A stretch of DNA of 10,748 nt from CAYUPY01 sp964446595 (GTDB lineage Bacteria; Patescibacteriota; Dojkabacteria; J137; JAEUSD01): contig CAYUPY010000047.1 in assembly GCA_964446595.1 (NCBI GenBank), positions 1 to 10,748 on the forward strand. The letters are read 5' to 3'. The position numbers and the translations under genes are program-made. Of the stretch, positions 1-7,074 are shown in pieces. Each line of letters begins with the position of its first letter. The stretch's first letter is position 1. Below the pieces are notes generated by a model that saw only the letters and a program-made list of their open reading frames with translations, was not told where the DNA came from and did no database searches.

Positions 1-13
1 AGAAACTATTTAA

Positions 14-565
14 AGAAAATGTTACGCAATTTTTAAGTTATCTAGTCGAGACCCCCCTTTAGGAGGCTCTAAGAAAAGCAGATGGCGCACATATGTAAAT
101 TTATTTGTTACCTTCTTACTTAGCGGACTTTGGCATGGTGCAGATTGGAATTTTATTCTCTGGGGTGCGTATTGGGGAGCTTTACTTGTCCTTGAACGCG
201 CAATAGGCCCTTTGGTAAACAAGGTAATAAAATCAACCACACTCAAAAGAATTCTAACCTTTGGGCTGGTTATCTTAGGTTGGCAAATATTCAGAGAAAC
301 AAATCTGGATTACCTATATCAGCACTTGACTGCGGCCCCTTGGAAATCATCTCTTGCCGATTGGCGTGATGCAGCCTACATCCTAATCTTTTTGTTGATC
401 TATAGCATACCCTTAATTGCCCATACCCTACTCCATTCTTTTAAGAGCTTGAAGTCACGTCTATACACTCCAGTTGTGCAGCATTTTATCGCCGGACTTT
501 TGATTATTTTGATAGTTTATTTTGGAAGCGGTCGTGGCGGTGAATTTCTTTACTTCCAGTTTTAG
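14..565 (+). CDS. MBOAT-family membrane O-acyltransferase, C-terminal part only (5' part cut off, probably disrupted)
   Basis: This is the C-terminal third of a membrane-bound O-acyltransferase of the AlgI/DltB type, which acylates surface polysaccharides at the membrane. The visible signatures are PLGGS (codons 56-70), SGLWHG with the catalytic-type histidine at 134-136, the following WNFILWG stretch, hydrophobic helices, and the ending FLYFQF, the usual C-terminus of bacterial MBOAT proteins. About 180 codons are open, against roughly 450-500 for the family. The frame is closed by TAA at 11-13, and the block normally preceding PLGGS (FWRRWHxSLSxxLRDYxYIP) is not intact in any frame. The first in-frame start-like codon is TTG at 212, which would lose the histidine, so a real start there is unlikely. 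The family call is firm. Whether the whole gene is functional is doubtful. Confidence 0.8.
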   Translation, partial: RKCYAIFKLSSRDPPLGGSKKSRWRTYVNLFVTFLLSGLWHGADWNFILWGAYWGALLVLERAIGPLVNKVIKSTTLKRILTFGLVILGWQIFRETNLDYLYQHLTAAPWKSSLADWRDAAYILIFLLIYSIPLIAHTLLHSFKSLKSRLYTPVVQHFIAGLLIILIVYFGSGRGGEFLYFQF

Positions 566-585
566 CCAAATAAACCCATGAGATC

Positions 586-594
586 TGCTAGAAT
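586..594 (+). promoter_or_regulatory. Extended -10 promoter (TGCTAGAAT) for the GT4 operon
   Basis: TG-C-TAGAAT is an extended -10 element (TGnTANAAT). The hexamer at 589-594 ends 6 bases before the ATG at 601, so transcription would start at or next to the A of ATG, giving a leaderless mRNA. No convincing -35 hexamer lies 16-18 bases upstream, which is usual for extended -10 promoters. No Shine-Dalgarno sequence precedes the ATG. A matching element (TGCTAAAAT) sits at the same distance from the GTG start at 6311. Confidence 0.6.
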
Positions 595-600
595 TTTCAC

Positions 601-1746
601 ATGAGAGTATTGATTCATGTCTATGAATTTGCCCCACTTGGAGGGGGGATTGGCAACGAAATTAAGCACTTACTTGCTGAGTTTGCCCAACATACCGATC
701 ATCACTTTGATGTAATTACTTCATCCTTAGATAATAAGTTTGAGACTGAAGAGTTATACGAAAACGTTACATTGTATCGTGTTCCCGTCGGTAATAAGCG
801 TAATTCTCTGAATGAGCAGAAGGTAAGCAACATGCTGCGATATCTTTTTTGGGCTTACTGGACTAACTGGAAGCTGATATTTCGACATAGGTACAATGTG
901 GCTATGATGTTCGGCTACCCTGGAGGACTTGTCCCAATGTTATTTAGGTGGAGAATTCCATACGTTGTAGCGCTTAAAGGAATTGATGTCCCGGGACATA
1001 GCCCAACATTCGACAAAATGTATTTAATTTACAAGCCTTTGACTTGGATGATCTGGAGCCTTTCGAGCCGCATCCTGCCGATTAGTAAAGGAATGCAGCG
1101 TTCAGCAAAAAAAACTCTGAAAACTAAGAAGTACCAGGTGGTAGAAAACGGAATTAGTGTGGAGGATTTTAGTCCGGTGGTTGCCAGTCATAAGTTTAAA
1201 AAGTTCACTATTACAGCTGGAGGTACACGACTAAACCGTAACAAAGGTCTACAACATTTGGTCGAAGCTTTTGCTCAACTACATAATGAATTTGAAGACA
1301 CTGAGTTATTGTTGATCGGTGATGGTGAATATCGTCAACAACTAGAAGAATTAGCTGAGAAGTTGGAAGTTAAGCTAGCCGTGAAGTTTGCCGGCAATCA
1401 ACCACACGATTACATTAAAGAAAATTTACCTAAATGTGCTGTTTTCTGCTTACCTTCTTATAATGAAGGTATGAGTAATGCACTTTTAGAAGCACTGGCA
1501 GCCGGGTTGCCACTGATATTTACGCCAACAGGTGGAGCGGATGAGCTTGTCATGGAAGATAATGGTTTTATTGTACCCAAAAGAGAATCTCAGCCAATTT
1601 ACGAAGCGCTGATTAAGCTTTATAAAGATCGAGCACTCGCCGAGAGTATGGGTAAAGCTAGTCGCAAATTAGCAGAGAGTATGAGTTGGCAGGCAACAGC
1701 TCAAAAGTATATTGATATATTTAACGAGTGGAAAAGGGATGAGTAA
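601..1746 (+). CDS. GT4-family glycosyltransferase (GT-B fold)
   Basis: This cytoplasmic glycosyltransferase of family GT4 probably transfers a sugar from a nucleotide-sugar donor to a lipid-linked glycan. It has 381 residues, normal for the family. The N-terminal Rossmann domain has a glycine-rich acceptor-side loop (LGGGIGNE, 13-20) and the GIDVPG stretch near 127. The linker SKGMQRSAKK (162-171) and VENGISVEDF (181-190) lead into the C-terminal donor domain, which has LLLIGDGE (236-243) and the EX7E motif E289/E297 inside NEGMSNALLEALAAGLP. There is no membrane segment. The ATG at 601 is the only sensible start because the -10 element lies just before it. It opens a two-gene operon and overlaps the next gene by 8 bases. 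Donor, acceptor and linkage cannot be read from the sequence. Confidence 0.93.
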   Translation: MRVLIHVYEFAPLGGGIGNEIKHLLAEFAQHTDHHFDVITSSLDNKFETEELYENVTLYRVPVGNKRNSLNEQKVSNMLRYLFWAYWTNWKLIFRHRYNVAMMFGYPGGLVPMLFRWRIPYVVALKGIDVPGHSPTFDKMYLIYKPLTWMIWSLSSRILPISKGMQRSAKKTLKTKKYQVVENGISVEDFSPVVASHKFKKFTITAGGTRLNRNKGLQHLVEAFAQLHNEFEDTELLLIGDGEYRQQLEELAEKLEVKLAVKFAGNQPHDYIKENLPKCAVFCLPSYNEGMSNALLEALAAGLPLIFTPTGGADELVMEDNGFIVPKRESQPIYEALIKLYKDRALAESMGKASRKLAESMSWQATAQKYIDIFNEWKRDE

Positions 1747-2881
1747 AAAGAAGATAGGCTTGGTGGCCCGAGGCTTGAACGTCAAGGCAGGCGGCGTTAA
1801 ACAATATATTAAACATCTGTTTCATGGTTTGGTGGAGGCTGGAGTTGCTGACGGACATGAAGTAATTGTGTTTTATGATGACCCTAGCTTTCTGGGCACC
1901 TACGCCACACAAGGTGCAAAAGAGATCTTTGTGAAAGGACATAAAGCGCTACGTAATCCTGTCACTCGATTCTTATGGGATAATGTTACACTCCCTATTG
2001 CTATCAAAAGACAAAATATTGATGTCACTTTATTTCCAAAGTCAATCATTCCTGTTATTCCCACATCTAGGTCTGTAGCTACAATTCATGACCTAGCTTA
2101 CTTCCTGCCGGGTATAAATGCTTATACTTTTCATGAGACAGTATTTACTAAACTATTCCTCCCCCCTTCCGCTCGCCGGTCAGACGCTATTATTGCTGTT
2201 TCGAAAAGAACTAGAGAGGATATTTATGCCTTATTTAAAGGCATTAATCCAGAAAAGGTAAAGGTTATTTATGAAGATGCCGCGTTTAAACCTAATGATG
2301 AACAAACATCTACAAAATACGTTAGAGAAAAGTACGGGATTGGCGATAGCCCATATATTTTTATGTCTAGTGAGCTATCGCCCCGTAAGAATGTGCCGCG
2401 AGCGCTGAAAGCGCTCGCGGCCATTAAAGATGACATCCCTCACACTTTTGTAATGACTGGTGGAAAGGGTTGGAAAGTAACGAATATTGCCGATTTAGTG
2501 AAAGATTTAGGCCTAGAAGATCGTTTCCTAAAAATAGGCTATGTGGAAGATGATGATATGTCCGCCGTGTATGCGGAAGCAGATGTATATTTCCACCCTA
2601 GTGTCTACGAAGGCTTCGGTCTTACTCTCCTGGAGGCGATGCAGGCAGACACACCCGTATGTTATTCAAACGTCACTTCTCACCCAGAGGTAGCTGGTGA
2701 TGCAGGGCTAGGTTTTGACCCTTACAACGTAAGAGACATCGCAGATAAACTCAAAGAGATTTGTCTAAACAAGGACCTCCAACAAGAGCTAATCAATAAG
2801 GGTAATAAACAACGCCAACAGTTTGATTGGAATAAAGCTGCCAAACAAACTCTCGATTTACTGTTAGAAGTAGCAGCTTAA
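1739..2881 (+). CDS. GT4-family glycosyltransferase, WbaZ/mannosyltransferase-like
   Basis: This is a second cytoplasmic GT4 glycosyltransferase of 380 residues. It starts with a Rossmann strand and AGGVKQY loop (17-23). TIHDLAYFLP (115-124) and IAVSKRTREDI (152-162) are typical of WbaZ/mannosyltransferase-like members. The donor domain shows MSSELSPRKN (209-218), FVMTGGKGW (237-245) and the EX7E pair E291/E299 in YEGFGLTLLEAM. I chose the ATG at 1739 rather than an upstream ATG at 1712, because residues encoded before 1739 lie inside the previous gene and do not look like a GT4 N-terminus. Start and stop of the two genes overlap as ATGAGTAA, which suggests translational coupling. The TAA stop at 2879-2881 is 27 bases from the end of the opposing gene, with no terminator hairpin between. 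The sugar specificity is unknown. Confidence 0.93.
   Translation: MSKKKIGLVARGLNVKAGGVKQYIKHLFHGLVEAGVADGHEVIVFYDDPSFLGTYATQGAKEIFVKGHKALRNPVTRFLWDNVTLPIAIKRQNIDVTLFPKSIIPVIPTSRSVATIHDLAYFLPGINAYTFHETVFTKLFLPPSARRSDAIIAVSKRTREDIYALFKGINPEKVKVIYEDAAFKPNDEQTSTKYVREKYGIGDSPYIFMSSELSPRKNVPRALKALAAIKDDIPHTFVMTGGKGWKVTNIADLVKDLGLEDRFLKIGYVEDDDMSAVYAEADVYFHPSVYEGFGLTLLEAMQADTPVCYSNVTSHPEVAGDAGLGFDPYNVRDIADKLKEICLNKDLQQELINKGNKQRQQFDWNKAAKQTLDLLLEVAA
2396..2420. repeat. Perfect 11-bp GC-rich hairpin inside the second GT4 gene
   Basis: CCGCGAGCGCT (2396-2406) is followed by GAA and then its exact reverse complement AGCGCTCGCGG (2410-2420). It sits in coding sequence for the PRALKALA stretch (residues 220-227) and is much richer in GC than its surroundings. 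No T-run follows on either strand, so it is not a classical terminator. It may be an mRNA structure, a protein-binding palindrome, or a chance result of alternating Ala codons. Confidence 0.7.
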
Positions 2882-2893
2882 GCCAAATAAACC
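2881..2893 (+). repeat. 13-base repeat following a stop codon (second copy at 564-576)
   Basis: AGCCAAATAAACC occurs at 564-576 and again at 2881-2893. In both places it begins within the stop codon of a plus-strand gene: the TAG of the MBOAT gene and the TAA of the second GT4 gene. No hairpin is visible. It could mark RNA 3' ends or be coincidence in AT-rich DNA. Confidence 0.3.
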
Positions 2894-2908
2894 GTAGCGA
2901 CTTTAATC

Positions 2909-4321
2909 CTAATCTGAATCACTCTCACACATATATAAGTTAGGAAAGTAAGACTCCGCAACCCAATAGTAAGGGGAAGAAGCATTGCGGGCTTGATCAG
3001 GCTTTGCCATTAGGTTACGGCACTGGTCTTGGAGATAGAAAGATAAGTTTTGATCTAGTAAATGAATATTACTAGTGATCAAAAAGAACCTTTGCTTCTT
3101 TTCTATAAATTCATAGACTGACTTTTCTAAATTTGTACGATAATTCAACACTTTACTTGTATTAGCCCAGTTATTAAGTGCATAATACTCTACGTCTTCT
3201 CGGGGCTTAAGATAAAGATAACCATCGGCGATAATAACTGAATCGCCGGCTTGTAGTTGCCCATCCAACAGTTCCATCGTCTCATAATAGTCTGGAGCAA
3301 TTGCTCGTCTATGCAGCGTCTCAGCATCTACACCCTGCCAGTCTGCCTGAGCTTTCTCAAATAGAGGCGGTAAATAAATGCCAGGGATAGTAATTGGTAA
3401 GATTATTAAGGCAATTAGGAAAAACACCCCTGCCTGCAACACGCTACCTTTTACTGAGCGCACTACTTCACAAACTACCCAGGCAATAGCTATGGCCACA
3501 TGGGGTAGAAAGTTGGTTACATAACGAAAGTCATGACTCGCAGCAACATTAATGCACAGAAGTAAAAATGGTATCCAAATGAACAAACTGTTCAAAATTA
3601 ACGGCAATTTACGTGTACGGAAAGCCTGAACTGTAAACAAGGCAACTAAGAAAGCCACCCAATAATAAGGTAGCCTTGTTTCTCCAAACGACCAAATAAT
3701 GTACGACACCGTCCTTCCCTGCTCCCAACCAAACTCCAGACTATTTATGAGAATATTGCGAACCCTAAAAATAGAGATTGCCCCGCTTGTCTCTAAAAAC
3801 AATACGATAATCCCCAGTACCACAAATGTAAATAAGACTTTACGCTGCTGCTTAGCTACCACCAATGCCGTGATAAAGTAGATCAACCAAATTGCATAGT
3901 AACTAATAGCAAAAGGCGTGATGAATAGGTGCACAAATGCTACAGATGCCAAACTTCCAAACAAATAAAAATAATTGATCCGTTTAGTATCAAGTAAGCG
4001 CCTAAACAAATACCAAAACATCACAAAGATTAACAACCCCACTACAGTGAATAAGGTGTAATGCCGTAAAAAACGGGACATATATGTGGAAATAATACCA
4101 AACGCCACAATCGCACTTGCCAAATAGGCCCCTAGCTGGGACTTGAGTACCCGCCGGGCGATAAACCAGGTAAGTAAGACTACAACTACCCCTAGCAGAG
4201 CCACCGTAGCTCGGAGCACAAACTCACTATAGCCTAACACCTGTGCAGGCAGGGCGAGCATCATCGTAATCAAAGTTGGATAATCCCGTGAGCCTGGCTC
4301 AAGCAAAATAGGGTTCCACAG
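2909..4321 (-). pseudogene. C-terminal part of a split GT39/GT-C-like membrane glycosyltransferase
   Basis: These 470 codons continue, in the same frame, the 234-codon ORF ending in TAA at 4322-4324. Together they make a 705-codon polytopic glycosyltransferase of the GT-C superfamily (PMT/ArnT-like), which would use a polyprenyl-phosphate sugar on the outer face of the membrane. This part begins LWNPILLEPGSRDYPT, completing the first catalytic loop, followed by SRFLRHYTLF (a family-typical helix start) and about ten hydrophobic segments. A C-terminal soluble domain of roughly 130 residues follows, containing SVIIADGYLYL. The first possible internal start is TTG at 4304-4306, with no Shine-Dalgarno, and it would lack the catalytic acidic pair. 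Independent expression is therefore unlikely unless the stop is read through. It ends with TAG at 2909-2911. Confidence 0.75.
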
Positions 4322-4324
4322 TTA
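4322..4324 (-). other. In-frame TAA splitting the GT-C glycosyltransferase gene
   Basis: On the minus strand the reading is F-G-V-S-TAA-L-W-N-P-I-L, with no frame change on either side. One base change (TAT or TAC to TAA) would restore a continuous 705-residue protein, with tyrosine the likely original residue. The interruption falls in the first outer loop, shortly after the HDE motif. TAA ends several other genes in the window as an ordinary stop, so codon reassignment is not supported. Confidence 0.85.
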
Positions 4325-5026
4325 ACTTACCCCAAACTCAAGAAAAGACTTAGTGGAACTAGCAAACCACTGTTCATCATGATAAAAAGGTTGTACACCT
4401 AAGTTTATAAACCGTAAAGCTGTTGCCCAGACAAGGATTCCACCAACAACGACCACCTCAATCCAAGGCTTCAACTTCTGTTCTCGGTAAGAAGTAAACC
4501 TAGATTTATATAAGTCATAGAAATAAGTAACCGACCACACCCTAAAAGATGAGTCACGATAACTGGCAGCAAAATTTACACCTTCGCCCAAGATTAAAAG
4601 AAATAAAGGTAGGGCATACAACCATAATCGCAAAGCTAATAGAACGGAGTTTAAGAATACTAACCAATCAGGCAATAAATCCAGTGGTATTACGTAGAGA
4701 ATCAAAATACTCGTAAGTATCTGCAATGCCAATAACACAACGCATGTCCAGATTAGAGTCTTTTGAATCAGTTTTAAATAGTAGAATATCGTTTGATTAC
4801 TAATCCAGCTACTTCTATAGTCAATTATGTAGAATACGCTAGCCCACAGTACAACCAGAAATGCTATCACTCCAAGCACGATAGTTGCCTCGCTTAAAGG
4901 CAAATAGAAGTTCAAAACAGAATTAAGTACAGTTAAGTCAAATAGGTTAAGTATGGCCAGGCCGGCAGCCAAACTAATCGAAGGGAAAAAAGCCTTTTTA
5001 ATCAAGCTTCCTATTTTATTAGTCAT
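4322..5026 (-). pseudogene. N-terminal part of the split GT39/GT-C-like membrane glycosyltransferase
   Basis: These 234 residues have about five hydrophobic segments (near 15-40, 48-68, 90-112, 122-148 and 190-207). The last leads into ALRFINLGVQPFYHDEQW. D217 and E218 match the acidic pair in the first outer loop of GT-C enzymes such as ArnT and PMT, where it serves in catalysis and metal or phosphate contact. In ordinary family members the helix before this loop is the first one, so residues 1-186 form an extra N-terminal membrane module of unknown role. The ATG at 5024-5026 has a good ribosome binding site and overlaps the upstream gene by 8 bases (ATGACTAA). As it stands, the product stops 17 residues after the acidic pair and could not be an active transferase. 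Confidence 0.8.
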
Positions 5027-6311
5027 TTTTTGCCTCCTCTACCTCTAAATTAATATAACCTATACTACTGACCCCTACCTGTGTTCGCTGCTTTGCTCCA
5101 AACAGAAGCCATTGCAGATACTCTTCCCTCTCTGCTGCTAAATCATCACTTTCAAGTTTAAAGTTAAGGTTACCCTCTAAGTTAGTCTTGTCTATTACTG
5201 ATGCTGGTAGATCAAACTGAGTGCTATAGGCCGAAACCTGCGTATGCACTATTTCAATGTCTACAGGAAGATCTCTCACTAATTGGATACACCCTGTGTC
5301 GAATTGATACTCACCGATAAACTTTTCATTTATTTCTGCGTTATCGGTAAAGAACTTATTCGTATTAATACCGATTGTGGATATTTCCCACTTAGGCAAA
5401 TAATTAGATTCTATTCTGAGTTGCTGTAATTGGCCTACTTCATAATTTCCTGGCTGAAGAGTAACCTCTACATGCACCTGACCATCTTGAAAATAATAAT
5501 CCTCAAAAGTGGGCTTAATACTGATTTTTTCCTGCAATTGGTTATTTGCATCATAAAAATAGAATCTAAACTGCTCTTCCAAATTATAAACCACTCTATC
5601 AAGTTGATTGGCGTCAGATTTATCACTACTAATATAGGTGAATTCTAGCTTTATAGTGGACTGGTCTGTAGGGATAAAAATCAAACTATGTGTGGCTGGT
5701 ATGCTTAACCCTTCAATTCTTACGTCTTCTCCCAGTGCTGTGATTGGCGAATAAAACTCTTGCAAGGAAAGTTGGTCAGTATGCACTCTAAGATGTTTAC
5801 CTTCTTCGCAGTACCCTGTGAGTAATGTGGGTATATCTTGATCAGGGATTTGCTCTTTAGCATAGAGCGTTAGCCCTTGATGTGACTTTTGAAATGCATA
5901 ATTAGCCAACCTTGGATCATAAAATAGATATCTAAGCCCATCAGTATTGAAATACCACTTATAATTTGAAAACAAGTCAGTGCTGATCGTCACTTTTCTA
6001 TTAAACAGATAGTCTACAGGGAAAAACTCAAACGGAATTGGTGAGTTTGCCACAGAAACTGCAACTGCATTCTCCCGTCGTACTTGTAGTACATCGTTAT
6101 AACGAGTGAGCGCTAGCTTAAAATTTTGACGGATTGCTTCAGAATAAAACTCTTGACTGTTCCTGGTTGCTTCGCTTATTTTTAGCTCATACTTCTCTTC
6201 ATATTGAAGGATTTGTAGCACCTTCACCCCCACGAACAAGCCTAAAACTAAAGTTATCAGCAGCGCAGTTTTCAGGACTGGACCTGTTTTTTTAATAATC
6301 TCAAAAGTCAC
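5019..6311 (-). CDS. Membrane-anchored protein of unknown family with large outer domain
   Basis: I do not recognise this 430-residue protein. It has a short basic N-terminus, one hydrophobic segment at about 13-35, a helical, probably coiled stretch to about 80, and then some 340 residues of alternating hydrophobic and polar pattern rich in Tyr, Phe, Gln and Asp. That pattern suggests beta-sandwich domains outside the membrane. It has only two cysteines (C168, C341), which could form a disulfide. No catalytic motif is visible. The start is GTG at 6309-6311, placed 6 bases after an extended -10 element. It overlaps the GT-C gene by 8 bases, so the two are probably translated together. By context it may be an accessory or glycan-binding partner of that transferase. 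That is inference only. Confidence 0.8.
   Translation of the reverse strand: MTFEIIKKTGPVLKTALLITLVLGLFVGVKVLQILQYEEKYELKISEATRNSQEFYSEAIRQNFKLALTRYNDVLQVRRENAVAVSVANSPIPFEFFPVDYLFNRKVTISTDLFSNYKWYFNTDGLRYLFYDPRLANYAFQKSHQGLTLYAKEQIPDQDIPTLLTGYCEEGKHLRVHTDQLSLQEFYSPITALGEDVRIEGLSIPATHSLIFIPTDQSTIKLEFTYISSDKSDANQLDRVVYNLEEQFRFYFYDANNQLQEKISIKPTFEDYYFQDGQVHVEVTLQPGNYEVGQLQQLRIESNYLPKWEISTIGINTNKFFTDNAEINEKFIGEYQFDTGCIQLVRDLPVDIEIVHTQVSAYSTQFDLPASVIDKTNLEGNLNFKLESDDLAAEREEYLQWLLFGAKQRTQVGVSSIGYINLEVEEAKND
5033..5037 (-). promoter_or_regulatory. Shine-Dalgarno (GGAGG) for the GT-C gene
   Basis: The minus strand reads AGAGGAGGCAAAAAATG: GGAGG followed by a 6-base spacer and ATG. It is the clearest ribosome binding site in the window and lies inside the end of the upstream gene. 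It confirms the start at 5026 and contrasts with the first genes of the visible operons, which lack a Shine-Dalgarno. Confidence 0.75.
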
Positions 6312-6317
6312 GCAGCA

Positions 6318-6326
6318 ATTTTAGCA
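6318..6326 (-). promoter_or_regulatory. Extended -10 promoter (TGCTAAAAT) for the minus-strand operon
   Basis: On the minus strand TG-C-TAAAAT ends 6 bases before the GTG at 6311, predicting transcription from the G of GTG and a leaderless mRNA. Its form and distance match the element before the gene at 601. There is no good -35 box. It lies within 10 bases of the opposing -10 element at 6336-6341, so polymerase binding on the two sides probably competes. Confidence 0.6.
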
Positions 6327-6335
6327 CCAATAGGG

Positions 6336-6341
6336 TATAAT
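6336..6341 (+). promoter_or_regulatory. Consensus -10 box (TATAAT) for the methyltransferase-sulfotransferase operon
   Basis: This is a perfect TATAAT with no clear -35 partner. Transcription would begin near 6348, about 7 bases before the ATG at 6355. The box overlaps the upstream in-frame ATG at 6340, which therefore cannot be the start of an mRNA made from this promoter. This decides the start of the methyltransferase in favour of 6355. Confidence 0.6.
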
Positions 6342-6354
6342 GATCTCCAATTAC

Positions 6355-7065
6355 ATGGCTTTCTACGATTCTTATAACAATCTAAGTGACCGTATCACCC
6401 CAATGGGAAGGGTTTTAGTAGGTGCGCGGGTGGATAGTATGCTGAAAGCGGTAAAAAAACATCTAGATCTAAAAAATGCCGATGTTTTAGAAGTTGGACC
6501 TGGCAAGGGTTATATTAGTAGAGTTTTACGCAAAAATGGAGCTAACGTTCATTTAATTGAACCAGGTTCTGCTCTAAAGGAAAAACTTGCAGCAGAAGGT
6601 TTTGAAAATATCAAAGACTACTTTGTTCCGCCTATTCAAGAAGATGATGAATCGATGGATTTAATTGTGATGGATAACGTGTTTGAACATCTACACTATC
6701 ATGAAAAAGCCACTGAGATGCTAGAAGAAGCCCATCGTGTGCTAAGACCAGGCGGAGCAATTATGATTCACTGTCCGGAAATCCTTAGTTGGGGAGCTCT
6801 ATTCTGGAACGGTGACTACACGCATAATTATCCTACAAGCCGCAGACGTTTAGAACAAATGTTTGCTGATTATGACTTCGAGATCCTCGTAAACCGCAAC
6901 TATAGTGGACCAGTGCATGGATTATTTGCACCATTCTTAGGGTTTCTCGCTAAATGTCTATTTTGGATAGACTGGTTGCCGGTACGTAAATGGAGGGATC
7001 AGTTCAATAAGTTAAGAAGTACTTTTTTGATTAATGTTTTCTTCGTAGCGAGACCAAGGAAATAG
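6355..7065 (+). CDS. Class I SAM-dependent methyltransferase
   Basis: This 236-residue methyltransferase is of the type common in surface polysaccharide and O-antigen loci. It would transfer a methyl group from S-adenosylmethionine, probably to a sugar or glycan end. Motif I is VLEVGPGKGY (44-53). The acidic residue after the second strand is E69 in LIEPG. MDLIVMDNVFEHLHY (101-115) is motif II with the usual N-x-x-EH, and RVLRPGGAIMIHCPE (128-142) is motif III. A hydrophobic patch near 190-208 (LFAPFLGFLAK, LFWIDWLPV) may touch the membrane. I chose the ATG at 6355 because the in-frame ATG at 6340 overlaps the TATAAT box. The sulfotransferase follows after 9 bases, so both are probably co-transcribed. 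The exact acceptor is unknown. Confidence 0.9.
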   Translation: MAFYDSYNNLSDRITPMGRVLVGARVDSMLKAVKKHLDLKNADVLEVGPGKGYISRVLRKNGANVHLIEPGSALKEKLAAEGFENIKDYFVPPIQEDDESMDLIVMDNVFEHLHYHEKATEMLEEAHRVLRPGGAIMIHCPEILSWGALFWNGDYTHNYPTSRRRLEQMFADYDFEILVNRNYSGPVHGLFAPFLGFLAKCLFWIDWLPVRKWRDQFNKLRSTFLINVFFVARPRK

Positions 7066-7074
7066 ACGAGTAAA

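Noticed and set aside
1712..1738. A longer start for the second GT4 gene at ATG 1712.
   Set aside because: The extra residues lie wholly inside the preceding gene and do not resemble a GT4 N-terminus. ATG 1739 gives the standard start with a coupled overlap.
2224..2242. Small inverted repeat ATGCCTT/AAGGCAT around a 5-base loop.
   Set aside because: Seven AT-rich pairs inside coding sequence are expected by chance.
2882..2908. A terminator between the convergent second GT4 gene and the GT-C gene.
   Set aside because: I found no inverted repeat and no T-run in these 27 bases.
4322..4334. GTAAGT next to the in-frame stop looks like a eukaryotic 5' splice site or the edge of an intron.
   Set aside because: The protein frame continues without any inserted sequence after the stop, so nothing is there to be spliced. 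The gene style is bacterial.
6340..6354. A longer methyltransferase starting at ATG 6340 (five extra residues).
   Set aside because: That ATG overlaps a perfect TATAAT box whose transcript would start about 7 bases downstream of it. ATG 6355 is better placed.
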